Origin: JALSKU01 sp964556545
GTDB taxonomy: Bacteria; Campylobacterota; Campylobacteria; Campylobacterales; JALSKU01
Length of the DNA: 64,000 bases
Assembly: GCA_964556545.1 (NCBI GenBank)
Contig: CAZKWE010000092.1
Coordinates: 12,925-76,924, forward strand
Direction of reading: 5' to 3'
In this document: piece after piece, positions 1 to 8,504 of the stretch
How the letters are laid out: each line of letters opens with the position of its first letter
How positions within the stretch are numbered: position 1 is the stretch's first letter
Made by a program: the position numbers and the translations under genes
The notes under the pieces: generated by a model
Database searches by the model: none
Told to the model about the DNA's origin: nothing
What the model saw: only the letters and a program-made list of their open reading frames with translations

Positions 1-218
1 TCATCTTCTTCAACACACTTTATATCATCATCTTTTCTTAAGTATATTTCTCCCGATGTCACACTGTATATCCCCGTTATCATATTGATAAGGGTTGTTT
101 TTCCGGCTCCGTTTGGGCCTATTATAGAATGAACGGTACCTCTTTTAACATTAAAACTAAGCTCGTCAACGGCTTTTAAGCCACCAAAATTTTTGCAAAG
201 TTCTCTAACTATGAGCAT
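1..218 (-). CDS. livG: Branched-chain amino acid ABC transporter ATP-binding protein LivG (partial, N-terminus only)
   Basis: The first 72 codons are visible; the rest lies beyond the left edge of the window. The Walker A motif GPNGAGKT is at residues 34-41, after the N-terminal FGGLKAVDELSF segment typical of LivG-type ATPases. It would energise uptake of leucine, isoleucine or valine through LivH and LivM from the cytoplasmic face. The ATG lies 14 nt inside the end of livM, so the two are translationally coupled. LivG is preferred over LivF because it directly follows livM and because of the FGG motif, which is LivG-like from family knowledge. Confidence 0.85.
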   Translation of the reverse strand, partial: MLIVRELCKNFGGLKAVDELSFNVKRGTVHSIIGPNGAGKTTLINMITGIYSVTSGEIYLRKDDDIKCVEED

Positions 219-1149
219 TCGTTTTCCCCAATTTATCAAAAAGAGATATGATACCCTTTGGCATAAACATCATAACAAATATAATAATAACCCCGTATAT
301 CAATGTTTGATAATCTTCAAATGATGTTAAAAGCTGAGGCAAAACCGTTAGAAAAATGGCACCCAAAAGTGCTCCGTACACTCTTCCTATACCGCCAAAA
401 ACCACCATAACCACCAATTCGATTGATCTGTTAAAACTGGCTTCGGCAGGACTTATGAAACCTGAGAAAAAAGCATACATACTCCCCGCAAGTGCCGCAA
501 TTACAACGGATATGACAAATACATAACTTTTATATTTTGCTACATCAGCACCAACACTGCTGACAGCCTGATTTGAGTCATGAATTCCTCTTAAAATTCT
601 TCCGTAAGGAGAATTTATGATATTTTTAAAAGTAACTATAACAAGAATGAGCAAAACAGAGCTCAATATATACCATTTTATATTTGAATCTAACTCAAAT
701 CCAAAAATTTTAAATATATCTACACCCATTCCGTCAGGACCTCCTGTTAAGTCTGCCTGGGCATTTACCGTTATGTATATAATTACACCCACACCAAGTG
801 TTGCCATAGCAAGATAATGGCCTTCAAGTTTTAGTATGGGTTTTGATATAACAAATGCAAAAAAAGCCATAAAGACAAGACTGACTAAAAGACTGACGGC
901 AGGTGATATGCCATAAATACTACTCAAAATTACAGTTATATAAGCTCCGAGTGCCGCAAAGCCACCATGCCCCAAACTTATTTGTCCAGCATATCCCATA
1001 AGGAGATTTAAACCTATACAAATTATCGCATTTAAAAGAGAAAGTATGGCAATTTCATAGTAAAAATCATTTTTGAAAAAAAATGGTATAACAATAAGAA
1101 AAAAAATCAAAAAAAGGATATCTTTTATCTGCTTTACTGCTTGTGCCAT
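205..1149 (-). CDS. livM: Branched-chain amino acid ABC transporter permease LivM
   Basis: A 314-residue polytopic inner-membrane protein with about eight to nine hydrophobic segments. The conserved permease motif GYAGQISLGHGGFAALGAY is at about residues 52-70. It forms the membrane channel with LivH. The length is normal for LivM. The gene follows livH with no gap and overlaps livG by 14 nt, so it is part of a livK-H-M-G operon on the minus strand. Substrate identity (Leu/Ile/Val versus other amides) cannot be read from the sequence. Confidence 0.9.
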   Translation of the reverse strand: MAQAVKQIKDILFLIFFLIVIPFFFKNDFYYEIAILSLLNAIICIGLNLLMGYAGQISLGHGGFAALGAYITVILSSIYGISPAVSLLVSLVFMAFFAFVISKPILKLEGHYLAMATLGVGVIIYITVNAQADLTGGPDGMGVDIFKIFGFELDSNIKWYILSSVLLILVIVTFKNIINSPYGRILRGIHDSNQAVSSVGADVAKYKSYVFVISVVIAALAGSMYAFFSGFISPAEASFNRSIELVVMVVFGGIGRVYGALLGAIFLTVLPQLLTSFEDYQTLIYGVIIIFVMMFMPKGIISLFDKLGKTNAHS

Positions 1150-2019
1150 CTATACTCTTTTTGCTTTTAAGTTACTAAAAATTCCGCCGGGCATAAAAAA
1201 AAGAATACCAAGAAGTGCAACAAAAGCTACTGCATCTTTATATTCGCTTGATATATAACCTGCAACAAGTGATTCTAAAATACCAAGCAGTAATCCTCCC
1301 ACTACAGCCCCGAAAGGTTTTGATAAGCCGCCTATAACCGCCGCACTAAAACCTTTGAGTCCAAGCATAATTCCTATCTCATAATTTGTTGAAGTTATAG
1401 GTGCCAAAAGAAGCCCCCCTATTCCTGCTATAACAGCTGATATGATAAAATTCAGCATCAGAATTTTATTTATATCCACTCCCATCAGTTTTGCACTGTC
1501 TTTATTGTCTGAGAGTGCGAGCATAGCTTTCCCTGTTTTTGTTTTGTTGAAAAACAGATATAAAGAGATAACTATAATAACCGAAGTTATCATAACCAAT
1601 AAAGCTTGATAGGTAAGAGTGGCTCCATAAATGCTAAAAGTACCGTCCCCGACAAACGAGGGAAGAGTATGAAGTTCTTTGTCAAACACAACCTCCGCCA
1701 AACCTCTCAAGGCTATACTGTAACCAAGTGTTAAAATTATCATAGATATAACCGAGTGTTCTTTTGACATATCTATGAGCTTATACAAAACTACTCCGAG
1801 AAATGCGGTTATTATGATAGCAAGCAAAAATGCCAACCAAAACGGAATTCCCCATTTTAGTAAAAATACGGCACTCATACCGCCTGCCATCACAAACTCA
1901 CCCTGAGCAAAGTTTATAATACCGCTTGAATTGTATATAACGGTAAAACCCATACCTACCAATGCATATATAAATCCTACCGTTACCCCTGAGAGCAAAA
2001 GTTGAAAAAATTCATTCAC
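1150..2019 (-). CDS. livH: Branched-chain amino acid ABC transporter permease LivH
   Basis: A 289-residue membrane protein with about eight hydrophobic segments and the family motif GIINFAQGEFVMAGG near residues 32-46. It is the second permease of the Liv (HAAT family) importer. It starts 9 nt after the livK stop and abuts livM directly, which indicates one transcript. Nothing unusual in length or composition. Confidence 0.9.
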   Translation of the reverse strand: MNEFFQLLLSGVTVGFIYALVGMGFTVIYNSSGIINFAQGEFVMAGGMSAVFLLKWGIPFWLAFLLAIIITAFLGVVLYKLIDMSKEHSVISMIILTLGYSIALRGLAEVVFDKELHTLPSFVGDGTFSIYGATLTYQALLVMITSVIIVISLYLFFNKTKTGKAMLALSDNKDSAKLMGVDINKILMLNFIISAVIAGIGGLLLAPITSTNYEIGIMLGLKGFSAAVIGGLSKPFGAVVGGLLLGILESLVAGYISSEYKDAVAFVALLGILFFMPGGIFSNLKAKRV

Positions 2020-2028
2020 CTTTAAAAC

Positions 2029-3174
2029 CTACTCTTCAATAACACTCCAATTACCGTTTTTAACTTTTAAAAGAACCAATCCGGTTTTTGTATCAAGACC
2101 CAAATGATCTTTTGGACTCATATTGACCACACCATCAATTCCTACAAAATTTTTAAGGCTTTCAAGTCCATCTCTTATCTTTTTCGGATCAGTTGAGTGT
2201 TCTTTTTTTACAGCATCAACTATAGCATAAAGTGAATCATATGCATGACCGCCGAAACTTGCTATATCCGTATGATAAGCATTTTTATATTCTTTTGTAT
2301 AAGCTACGCAAACTTTTTTTATAGGATTGTCATCGCTTAATTTATCAGCAACTACTACAGGCGGTGCTACAACTATAACTCCTTCAGCGGCTTTTCCTGC
2401 AATTTCTATATATTTTTTGGAAGCAACTCCGTGAGATTCATACAAAGGATAAGGGATATTTAACTGCCTGTAATTTTTGGTAACTATTGCAGGTCCTTGT
2501 CCGAAACCGGGATTTAATACCGCTTGAATACCTTTTGTATTTTTTATCTTTATAAGCTGGCTTGTCATATCGGCATCTTTCTTGCCATATGTTTCATCTG
2601 CCAAAATTTTGATACCATACTCACCGGCTACATCTTTACACTGTTTTCTCATAGATTTTCCAAAACCTCCGCTTCCTGAAATCATACCGATTTTTCTGAT
2701 ACCCTTTTTTTTCATATGAGCCATAATCTTTTTACAGGCCATTGTGTCGGTTGCAACAATTTTAAATACCCATTTTTTTACAGGTTTTATAATAGGAATT
2801 CCTCCGCCCATAGACAAAAGAGGTATTTTTGCTCTTTGTACAAACGGGATAATAGCCATGGTTTCACCGGTAGTTGAGGGACCGATAATGGCAACTACTT
2901 TATCTTGTGAAATAAGTCTTTTAACAAATGATACCGCTTTTCTCGGATTTGCTCCGGTGTCATAAGCTATAAGTTTAATCTTGTCTCCATTGACCCCGCC
3001 ATTGTCATTTATCTTTTTAACATACAGTTTCAAAGTTTTAAGCTCCGGATCACCTATAAATGAAGCAGGTCCCGTTGAAGCAACTATAGCACCTATTTTT
3101 ATAGTGCCGGCATTTAATGTGAAACTGAAAATACTTAAAATACACAATCCCGCAATACTAATTTTTTTTAGCAT
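2029..3174 (-). CDS. livK: Periplasmic branched-chain amino acid binding protein (LivK-like)
   Basis: A 381-residue Sec-exported protein. The signal peptide covers about residues 1-22 and ends FTLNA. A type I periplasmic binding fold follows, with the family start GTIKIGAIVASTGPASFIG and the hinge/ligand segment AIIGPSTTGETMAI. It should bind a branched-chain amino acid in the periplasm and deliver it to LivHM. A strong ribosome site (GAGGAG) lies just upstream of the ATG. It is first in the minus-strand operon and divergent from iorA, whose product acts on 2-keto acids derived from amino acids. Related proteins bind amides or urea, so the substrate is inferred. Confidence 0.85.
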   Translation of the reverse strand: MLKKISIAGLCILSIFSFTLNAGTIKIGAIVASTGPASFIGDPELKTLKLYVKKINDNGGVNGDKIKLIAYDTGANPRKAVSFVKRLISQDKVVAIIGPSTTGETMAIIPFVQRAKIPLLSMGGGIPIIKPVKKWVFKIVATDTMACKKIMAHMKKKGIRKIGMISGSGGFGKSMRKQCKDVAGEYGIKILADETYGKKDADMTSQLIKIKNTKGIQAVLNPGFGQGPAIVTKNYRQLNIPYPLYESHGVASKKYIEIAGKAAEGVIVVAPPVVVADKLSDDNPIKKVCVAYTKEYKNAYHTDIASFGGHAYDSLYAIVDAVKKEHSTDPKKIRDGLESLKNFVGIDGVVNMSPKDHLGLDTKTGLVLLKVKNGNWSVIEE

Positions 3175-3384
3175 AACTCTTATCTCCTCATTGTTTGATT
3201 AAATGTCTTCTTGGTTATTATATCTATGATAACTTAAAAAATATAAACTTATTTTTTGTTTTATATCTCTTTTAAAAAAAGTGTGAAATATTTACACATT
3301 ATTCACCGGGGGTATTGCTTATAATAATTTTATAACTCTTTTTACATATATTTAAATTTTTTACAAGTATAATTTAAGGCATAG

Positions 3385-3402
3385 TAAGTACCTGACCAAA
3401 AG
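3385..3402 (+). repeat. Short copy of the terminal sequence of the 274-bp inverted-repeat element
   Basis: The 18-mer TAAGTACCTGACCAAAAG matches the outer end of the element at 38527-38800 (TAAGTAC and CCAAAAG at the same spacing). A third copy is at 15013-15030. It lies in the livK/iorA divergent intergenic region (3175-3424), about 22 nt before iorA and just after a TATAAT at 3368-3373. Whether it is a decayed insertion or a short shared motif is open. Confidence 0.4.
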
Positions 3403-3424
3403 TTATACAAAAAAGGAAAATATA

Positions 3425-5236
3425 ATGAAGCAAACTCTTATGGGGAATGAGGCTATCGCATGGGGTATAGTTCATGCAAATATACAAATGGTCTCGGGAT
3501 ATCCCGGAACTCCCTCAAGTGAAATACTAAAAACCGTACAAAAAATACAAAAAGATTTAAATCTTGATATGTATGTGCAGTGGGCTACAAATGAAAAAGT
3601 AGGATTTGAAGTAGCTTATGCCGGAGCAATCAGCGGACAAAGAAGCTGTGCCACTATGAAACAAGTAGGACTTAATGTTGCAAGCGACCCTCTGATGAGT
3701 GCAAGCTATATTGGAAATAAGGGAGCTATGCTTTTGATATCTGCGGACGATCCCGGTTTTCACTCTTCTCAAACAGAACAGGACAGCAGAGTTTTTGCCA
3801 AATTTGCAAGAATTCCCGTACTTGACCCTTCTACTCCTCAAGATGCTTACGATTTTGTAAAACTCGGAGTTGAAATAAGTGAACTTTTTGAAACAACCGT
3901 AATGTTAAGACCTGTAATGAGAGTATCTCATGCCAGAGAAATCATAGAAGTAGATGATGAAACAAATTTTAAAAAAACCAATAACCGTTTCAAAAGAGAT
4001 ATAAGAAGATGGGCTGCAGTTCCAAGAGCCGGAAGACTTGCTCAAGGGTATGATCAACTTAAAAGAGTTGAAAAAATTGCCAATTACAATTGGGAAAAAT
4101 TTTTAAAACCCCAATTTGATACTCTAAAAGGTGGAAAATTACTCATACTTACAAGCGGAACGGGAGACGGTTTTGTAAAAGAGACTTTGAGTGATTTAAA
4201 TCTTAAAGCAGATATTGTCAAAATCATTATGCCGTATCCTTTACCCGTAGAACAAATGAAAAATGCTTTTAAACATTATGACAAAATTATAGTTTTTGAA
4301 GAACCCTACCCTTGCATTGAAGAGCAAATTGCTTCAGAAAAAGTATATGGCAAAAATACCAATACGGTTCATAAAATAGATGAAATGAGCAAAGAAAATG
4401 TTTTAAAAGCTTTACGGAAAATAGCTTTTTACAATGGAGAAAATATATACGAATCTCCAAAAATAGACTTTGGTTTCGAAGTACCGGCAAGACCGCCCGC
4501 TTTATGTCCGGGGTGTCCTCATAGAGACATTTACTATGCCATAACAAAAGTTTTTAAAAAAAATAAGTCCATATATCCTTCTGATATAGGATGTTATACT
4601 CTTGCTCTTGCTCAAGGAGCGATAGATACTGTTTTATGTATGGGCGGCAGTGTATCAATGGCAAGCGGACTTAGCATAGCCAATCCTGATAAAACAGTAG
4701 TTGCAACCATTGGTGACGGAACATTTTTTCATTCGGGTATTCCTCCTCTTTTAAATGCCGTATACCAAAGACATAAATTTATCCTTGTGGTTTTAGATAA
4801 CTCTACCATAGCCATGACCGGACGACAGGCAACTCCGGAACGATTCAATCAGGGTATCAATATAACGAAAATAGTTGAGGGCATGGGTATAGAATGTTTG
4901 GAATATAAATATTCTCATCTTATGCATGAAAATATCGAATTTTTTAAAAATGTAAAAGAAAAATTCAAAGATGCAAATTCTCCTTTGGTAGTAGTGGTAA
5001 AACAGTTTTGCATATTGGACAATCCAAGAGCCAAAGACTGGGTGCCGGGGATTTTTGCTGAAGTTGACGAAGAAAAATGTGTAGCCTGCGACCAATGTAC
5101 TACAGTTTACAAATGTCCTCCAATGCACTATAACGAAAAAGGTAAAATCGAAATAGATCCATTTTTATGTGCAGGATGCGGGGGATGTTTAGAGATTATA
5201 TGCCCGACTGATGCATTTAAAGAAAGAAAGGATTAG
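3425..5236 (+). CDS. iorA: Indolepyruvate ferredoxin oxidoreductase, alpha subunit
   Basis: A 603-residue thiamine-diphosphate 2-oxoacid oxidoreductase. The N-terminal pyrimidine-binding domain begins MKQTLMGNEAIAWG with GYPGTPSSEI. A middle CPGCPHRDIYYA motif is followed by the TPP-binding signature GDGTFFHSGI at about residue 430. The C-terminus (about 545-600) carries two ferredoxin-type cysteine clusters, CVACDQC and CAGCGGC. With IorB it converts aryl pyruvates to aryl-acetyl-CoA, reducing ferredoxin, or runs in reverse to make aromatic 2-oxoacids. It leads an operon with iorB, paaK and an ACT protein. The length is normal for the family. Confidence 0.93.
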   Translation: MKQTLMGNEAIAWGIVHANIQMVSGYPGTPSSEILKTVQKIQKDLNLDMYVQWATNEKVGFEVAYAGAISGQRSCATMKQVGLNVASDPLMSASYIGNKGAMLLISADDPGFHSSQTEQDSRVFAKFARIPVLDPSTPQDAYDFVKLGVEISELFETTVMLRPVMRVSHAREIIEVDDETNFKKTNNRFKRDIRRWAAVPRAGRLAQGYDQLKRVEKIANYNWEKFLKPQFDTLKGGKLLILTSGTGDGFVKETLSDLNLKADIVKIIMPYPLPVEQMKNAFKHYDKIIVFEEPYPCIEEQIASEKVYGKNTNTVHKIDEMSKENVLKALRKIAFYNGENIYESPKIDFGFEVPARPPALCPGCPHRDIYYAITKVFKKNKSIYPSDIGCYTLALAQGAIDTVLCMGGSVSMASGLSIANPDKTVVATIGDGTFFHSGIPPLLNAVYQRHKFILVVLDNSTIAMTGRQATPERFNQGINITKIVEGMGIECLEYKYSHLMHENIEFFKNVKEKFKDANSPLVVVVKQFCILDNPRAKDWVPGIFAEVDEEKCVACDQCTTVYKCPPMHYNEKGKIEIDPFLCAGCGGCLEIICPTDAFKERKD

Positions 5237-5238
5237 TT

Positions 5239-5760
5239 ATGAAATATCAGATAGTAATAGCAGGTTTCGGCGGACAGGGCGTTGTATTTTTGGTAAAAGT
5301 TTTAGCTATTTGTGCGGGAAACAAGGATATACCTTTTTTAGGTACGGAAAACCATGGAATGAGCCAAAGAGGCGGAGCAGTCAGTTGCGATATAAAGATT
5401 GGCAATTTTCAAAATCCGGTAATCGATAAAAATCAAGCCGATATGATTATAGGACTTGATAAAAATGAAAGTTTAAGAAATATATCTTATCTTAAAAAAG
5501 ATGGTATTATGGTAGTAAATGCGGATGATAGTTATCCTGAAATTCCTTTTAGAATTGCACGGATTGATGCAAACAAACTGGCATTGGAAAACAAGATACC
5601 GATACAAGCTTTAAATGTTTTTATGCTTGGAGTTGCACTAAAAAACGAACCGAATTTTCCTTTTAGTGCAAATGATGTAAAAGAGGCAATCAAAAAGATA
5701 AATTTGAAAATGGCGGAGCAGAATTTTAAAATACTTGAAATGGGTATGAAAGGAGAATAA
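5239..5760 (+). CDS. iorB: Indolepyruvate ferredoxin oxidoreductase, beta subunit
   Basis: A 173-residue gamma-type domain of the 2-oxoacid oxidoreductase family. It begins with IVIAGFGGQGVVFL and contains TENHGMSQRGGAVSCDIKIG, both classic for IorB. It is slightly shorter than many IorB proteins (about 190-200). It starts 2 nt after the iorA stop and ends directly against paaK, so the three are probably translated from one mRNA. Confidence 0.92.
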   Translation: MKYQIVIAGFGGQGVVFLVKVLAICAGNKDIPFLGTENHGMSQRGGAVSCDIKIGNFQNPVIDKNQADMIIGLDKNESLRNISYLKKDGIMVVNADDSYPEIPFRIARIDANKLALENKIPIQALNVFMLGVALKNEPNFPFSANDVKEAIKKINLKMAEQNFKILEMGMKGE

Positions 5761-7059
5761 ATGGTTTGGAACGAAATTGAGTGTGCCAAAAGAGAAGATA
5801 TAGAAAAACTGGAATTTAAAAGACTTAAAGAGACTTTAAACAGAGTTTACTCTTTAACACCTTTTTACAAAAAGAAATTTGACGAGTTAAAACTATTGCC
5901 AAGTGATATAAAGTCATTAAATGATATAAAAAAACTTCCTTTTACGAAAAAACAGGATCTTAGAGACCATTACCCGTTCGGACTTTTTACGGTTCCTTTA
6001 AGTCAGGTTGTAAGAATCCACAGTTCAAGCGGAACTACCGGCAAACCTACTGTCGTAGGATATACGAAAGCCGATATGGATGTATGGAATGAAGTTATGG
6101 CGAGAGTATATACAATGGCAGGTGTTAGTGCAAAAGATGTGGTTCATAACGGTTACGGATACGGTCTTTTTACCGGTGGTCTTGGATTTCACGAAGCGGC
6201 TCAAAAGATAGGAGCAACAGTCATACCTGCAAGCGGAGGTTTTACAGACAGGCAACTTATGCTTATGAGAGATTTTGGAGCTACGGTTCTTGCCGCCACT
6301 CCTTCTTTTGCCTTACATTTAGCAGAAGTTGCAAAAAAAAGCGGACCTGATTATAAAAATGAGTATAAATTAAAATGCGGAATTTTTGGAGCAGAGCCCG
6401 TAAGCGAAGGACTCAAAAAAGAAGTATCAAAAGCATGGGGCATTGATTATCATGAAACATACGGACTTAGTGAAATAATAGGACCGGGAGTATCATCAAG
6501 TTGCAAATACTCAAAACTTCTGCATATAAACGAAGATCATTTTTATCCTGAAATTATTGATCCCAAAACCGGCGAAGTACTGCCCGAAGGAGAAAGAGGA
6601 GAGCTTGTCATAACAACATTGACAAAACAGGCACTTCCTATCATAAGGTACAGAACAGGAGATATAACATCCTTGACTTATGAACCGTGCAAATGTGGAA
6701 GAACTACCGTAAGAATGGAAAGTATCGTAGGAAGAGCAGATGATATGCTTATAGTAAACGGTGTAAATGTATATCATTCTCAAGTTGAACATGTCATAGC
6801 AAATACTGAAGGTGTTACTCTAAACTATCAAATCATTGCCGATAAAAAAGGATTTTTGGACAAACTTGAAATATTGGTTGAAATAAGTGATGAAGTTATG
6901 AGCGACAATATAAAAGAACTTGAAAATATCAAAAAAGAGTTGCAACACTCACTTTTAAACAATCTTTATATAAATGCAAATGTAAAACTCGTTGAGCCAA
7001 GAACAATTGAGAGAAGCATGGGGAAAGCCGTAAGGGTAGTTGACAAAAGGAGAAATTAA
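5761..7059 (+). CDS. paaK: Phenylacetate-CoA ligase
   Basis: A 432-residue acyl-adenylate-forming enzyme with the AMP-binding motif HSSSGTTGKPTVVGYT at about residue 87 and the later ETYGLSEIIGPGV and YRTGDITSL segments. It joins arylacetic acids to CoA with ATP. IorAB produces or consumes the same aryl-acetyl-CoA, so the pair can interconvert free arylacetate and aryl pyruvate; reductive synthesis of Phe/Tyr/Trp precursors or degradation are both possible. No paa catabolic genes are nearby. Confidence 0.92.
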   Translation: MVWNEIECAKREDIEKLEFKRLKETLNRVYSLTPFYKKKFDELKLLPSDIKSLNDIKKLPFTKKQDLRDHYPFGLFTVPLSQVVRIHSSSGTTGKPTVVGYTKADMDVWNEVMARVYTMAGVSAKDVVHNGYGYGLFTGGLGFHEAAQKIGATVIPASGGFTDRQLMLMRDFGATVLAATPSFALHLAEVAKKSGPDYKNEYKLKCGIFGAEPVSEGLKKEVSKAWGIDYHETYGLSEIIGPGVSSSCKYSKLLHINEDHFYPEIIDPKTGEVLPEGERGELVITTLTKQALPIIRYRTGDITSLTYEPCKCGRTTVRMESIVGRADDMLIVNGVNVYHSQVEHVIANTEGVTLNYQIIADKKGFLDKLEILVEISDEVMSDNIKELENIKKELQHSLLNNLYINANVKLVEPRTIERSMGKAVRVVDKRRN

Positions 7060-7060
7060 A

Positions 7061-7483
7061 ATGAACAACCATATAAAACAGTTAACAGTATTTGTAGAAG
7101 ACAAAATGGGAGAATTGACAGATATCACAACAATACTTTCTCAAAACGGTGTCTCATTAAAATCAATCAATCTGGTTGATTCAAGTGATTTTGGATTGTT
7201 AAGAATTATTGTAGATGATACTAAAAAAGCAGCTTTTGTTTTGGAAAAAGAGGGATTTAGTCTGACAATTACAAATGTCATAGCCATAAAGATAAAAAAC
7301 AAAGTAGGAAGTTTTAACAAAGTAGTAACCGCCTTAAGCAAAAATGATATAAATATCGAGTATATCTATACTGTTGACAGTGATACATACGGTATATTTA
7401 TCTTTAAAGTTGGTCCGAAAGATTTTGAAAAGGCAGTAAATATTTTAAAAGAAAGCAGTATTGAAACTTTAAAGACCATATAA
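7061..7483 (+). CDS. Tandem ACT-domain protein, likely amino acid sensor
   Basis: About 140 residues made of two ACT domains. The first starts QLTVFVEDKMGELTDITTIL; the second begins near residue 66 with AIKIKNKVGSFNKVVTALSK. ACT domains bind amino acids, and this stand-alone type is commonly found beside ior/paaK genes, so it probably senses an aromatic or branched amino acid. The ATG at 7061 is chosen over an in-frame upstream TTG because AAAGGAG at 7045-7051 is well spaced for it. It follows the paaK stop by 1 nt. No catalytic domain is present. Confidence 0.85.
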   Translation: MNNHIKQLTVFVEDKMGELTDITTILSQNGVSLKSINLVDSSDFGLLRIIVDDTKKAAFVLEKEGFSLTITNVIAIKIKNKVGSFNKVVTALSKNDINIEYIYTVDSDTYGIFIFKVGPKDFEKAVNILKESSIETLKTI

Positions 7484-7484
7484 T

Positions 7485-7895
7485 ATGAATCTTGATGAGT
7501 TACAAAAAAGTGAAATAGGCTTTCTTTCTCATATAGGCGGAAAACTTGTAAACTTTAGTGAAGGATATGCCGAACTTGCTTTTGAAATAAATGATTTTCA
7601 CAAACAGCATCTCGGAGTAGTTCACGGTGGAGCTATGGCAACTTTGGCAGATCATGCCGGATGGTATGCTGCAGTATCACAGATAGAAATAGGACAAACC
7701 TGTGTAACAATAGAGTTAAAGATAAATTATTTAAAACCTGCTTTTGAAGAACTTTTAAAAGCACAGGCAAAAGTTGTAAACAAAACCAGAAAAACTGTTT
7801 TTGTCGTTATAGAGCTTTTTGACAAAGACAAGATCGTAGCTTATTCAACGGCAACATATTCGATTATAACGGAAAAAAGGAATTCCAAATGTTGA
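7485..7895 (+). CDS. PaaI-family hotdog thioesterase
   Basis: 136 residues with the hotdog-fold motif HLGVVHGGAMATLADHAGWY (about residues 42-61), characteristic of PaaI/YbgC-type acyl-CoA thioesterases. Next to paaK and ior it likely hydrolyses aryl-acetyl-CoA or relieves CoA trapping. It starts 1 nt after the ACT gene and its 3' end overlaps the LysE gene. The precise substrate is unknown. Confidence 0.85.
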   Translation: MNLDELQKSEIGFLSHIGGKLVNFSEGYAELAFEINDFHKQHLGVVHGGAMATLADHAGWYAAVSQIEIGQTCVTIELKINYLKPAFEELLKAQAKVVNKTRKTVFVVIELFDKDKIVAYSTATYSIITEKRNSKC

Positions 7896-8500
7896 GTGCT
7901 TTTATAGAAGGGTTTATTCTTGGTATAGGAGCAGCAGTACCGGTAGGTCCTATAAATATACTCATTATGACAAATGCCTTGAAAAATTATAAAAATGCCT
8001 TAAGTATAGGCTTTGGTGCGATGAGTGCGGATATAACTTATTTGGTACTTATCCTTTTAGGGCTTTTTGCATTTGTTAAAAACGGAATATTTCAAACACT
8101 TCTTGGAATTTTTGGTTCACTGTTTTTAACTTATATAGCATACCTGATCTTTAAAAATAGAAATGAAAAGATAGAACTTGATCCCTCGAAGATAAAAGAC
8201 GGACATACAAAGATAGTTTCAAATTATTTAAAAGGGTACTCATTAACTCTTTTAAATCCTTATACTATAGGATTTTGGATAAGTGTTTCAGCATATATAT
8301 CAACCAAAAACCTCTCTTTTGGTTTTACACTGCTTGGACTTTTCAGCGGTATATTTTTATGGATAACTCTTATGCCTTATGCTGTACACAAAACCAAACA
8401 TTTACTCTCTCACAATATGATAAAAAATATTTCTATTGTCGCAAGCGGCATTATACTGTTTTTTGCAATAGGAATGATAGCAAATATAATAAAAGGATAA
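7889..8500 (+). CDS. LysE-family amino acid exporter
   Basis: A 203-residue inner-membrane protein with about six hydrophobic segments and the LysE/RhtB signature GIGAAVPVGPINILIM at residues 12-27. Family members export amino acids such as lysine, threonine or homoserine. It overlaps the thioesterase gene by 7 nt and precedes trpB by 4 nt, which places an amino-acid efflux function inside this operon. The substrate cannot be assigned from sequence alone. Confidence 0.85.
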   Translation: MLSAFIEGFILGIGAAVPVGPINILIMTNALKNYKNALSIGFGAMSADITYLVLILLGLFAFVKNGIFQTLLGIFGSLFLTYIAYLIFKNRNEKIELDPSKIKDGHTKIVSNYLKGYSLTLLNPYTIGFWISVSAYISTKNLSFGFTLLGLFSGIFLWITLMPYAVHKTKHLLSHNMIKNISIVASGIILFFAIGMIANIIKG

Positions 8501-8504
8501 AAAT

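Noticed and set aside
5040..5236. Irregular cysteine spacing in the first C-terminal cluster of IorA as a defect
   Set aside because: From family knowledge IorA proteins commonly have this looser CxxCxxC-plus-distant-Cys pattern, so it is not evidence of inactivation.
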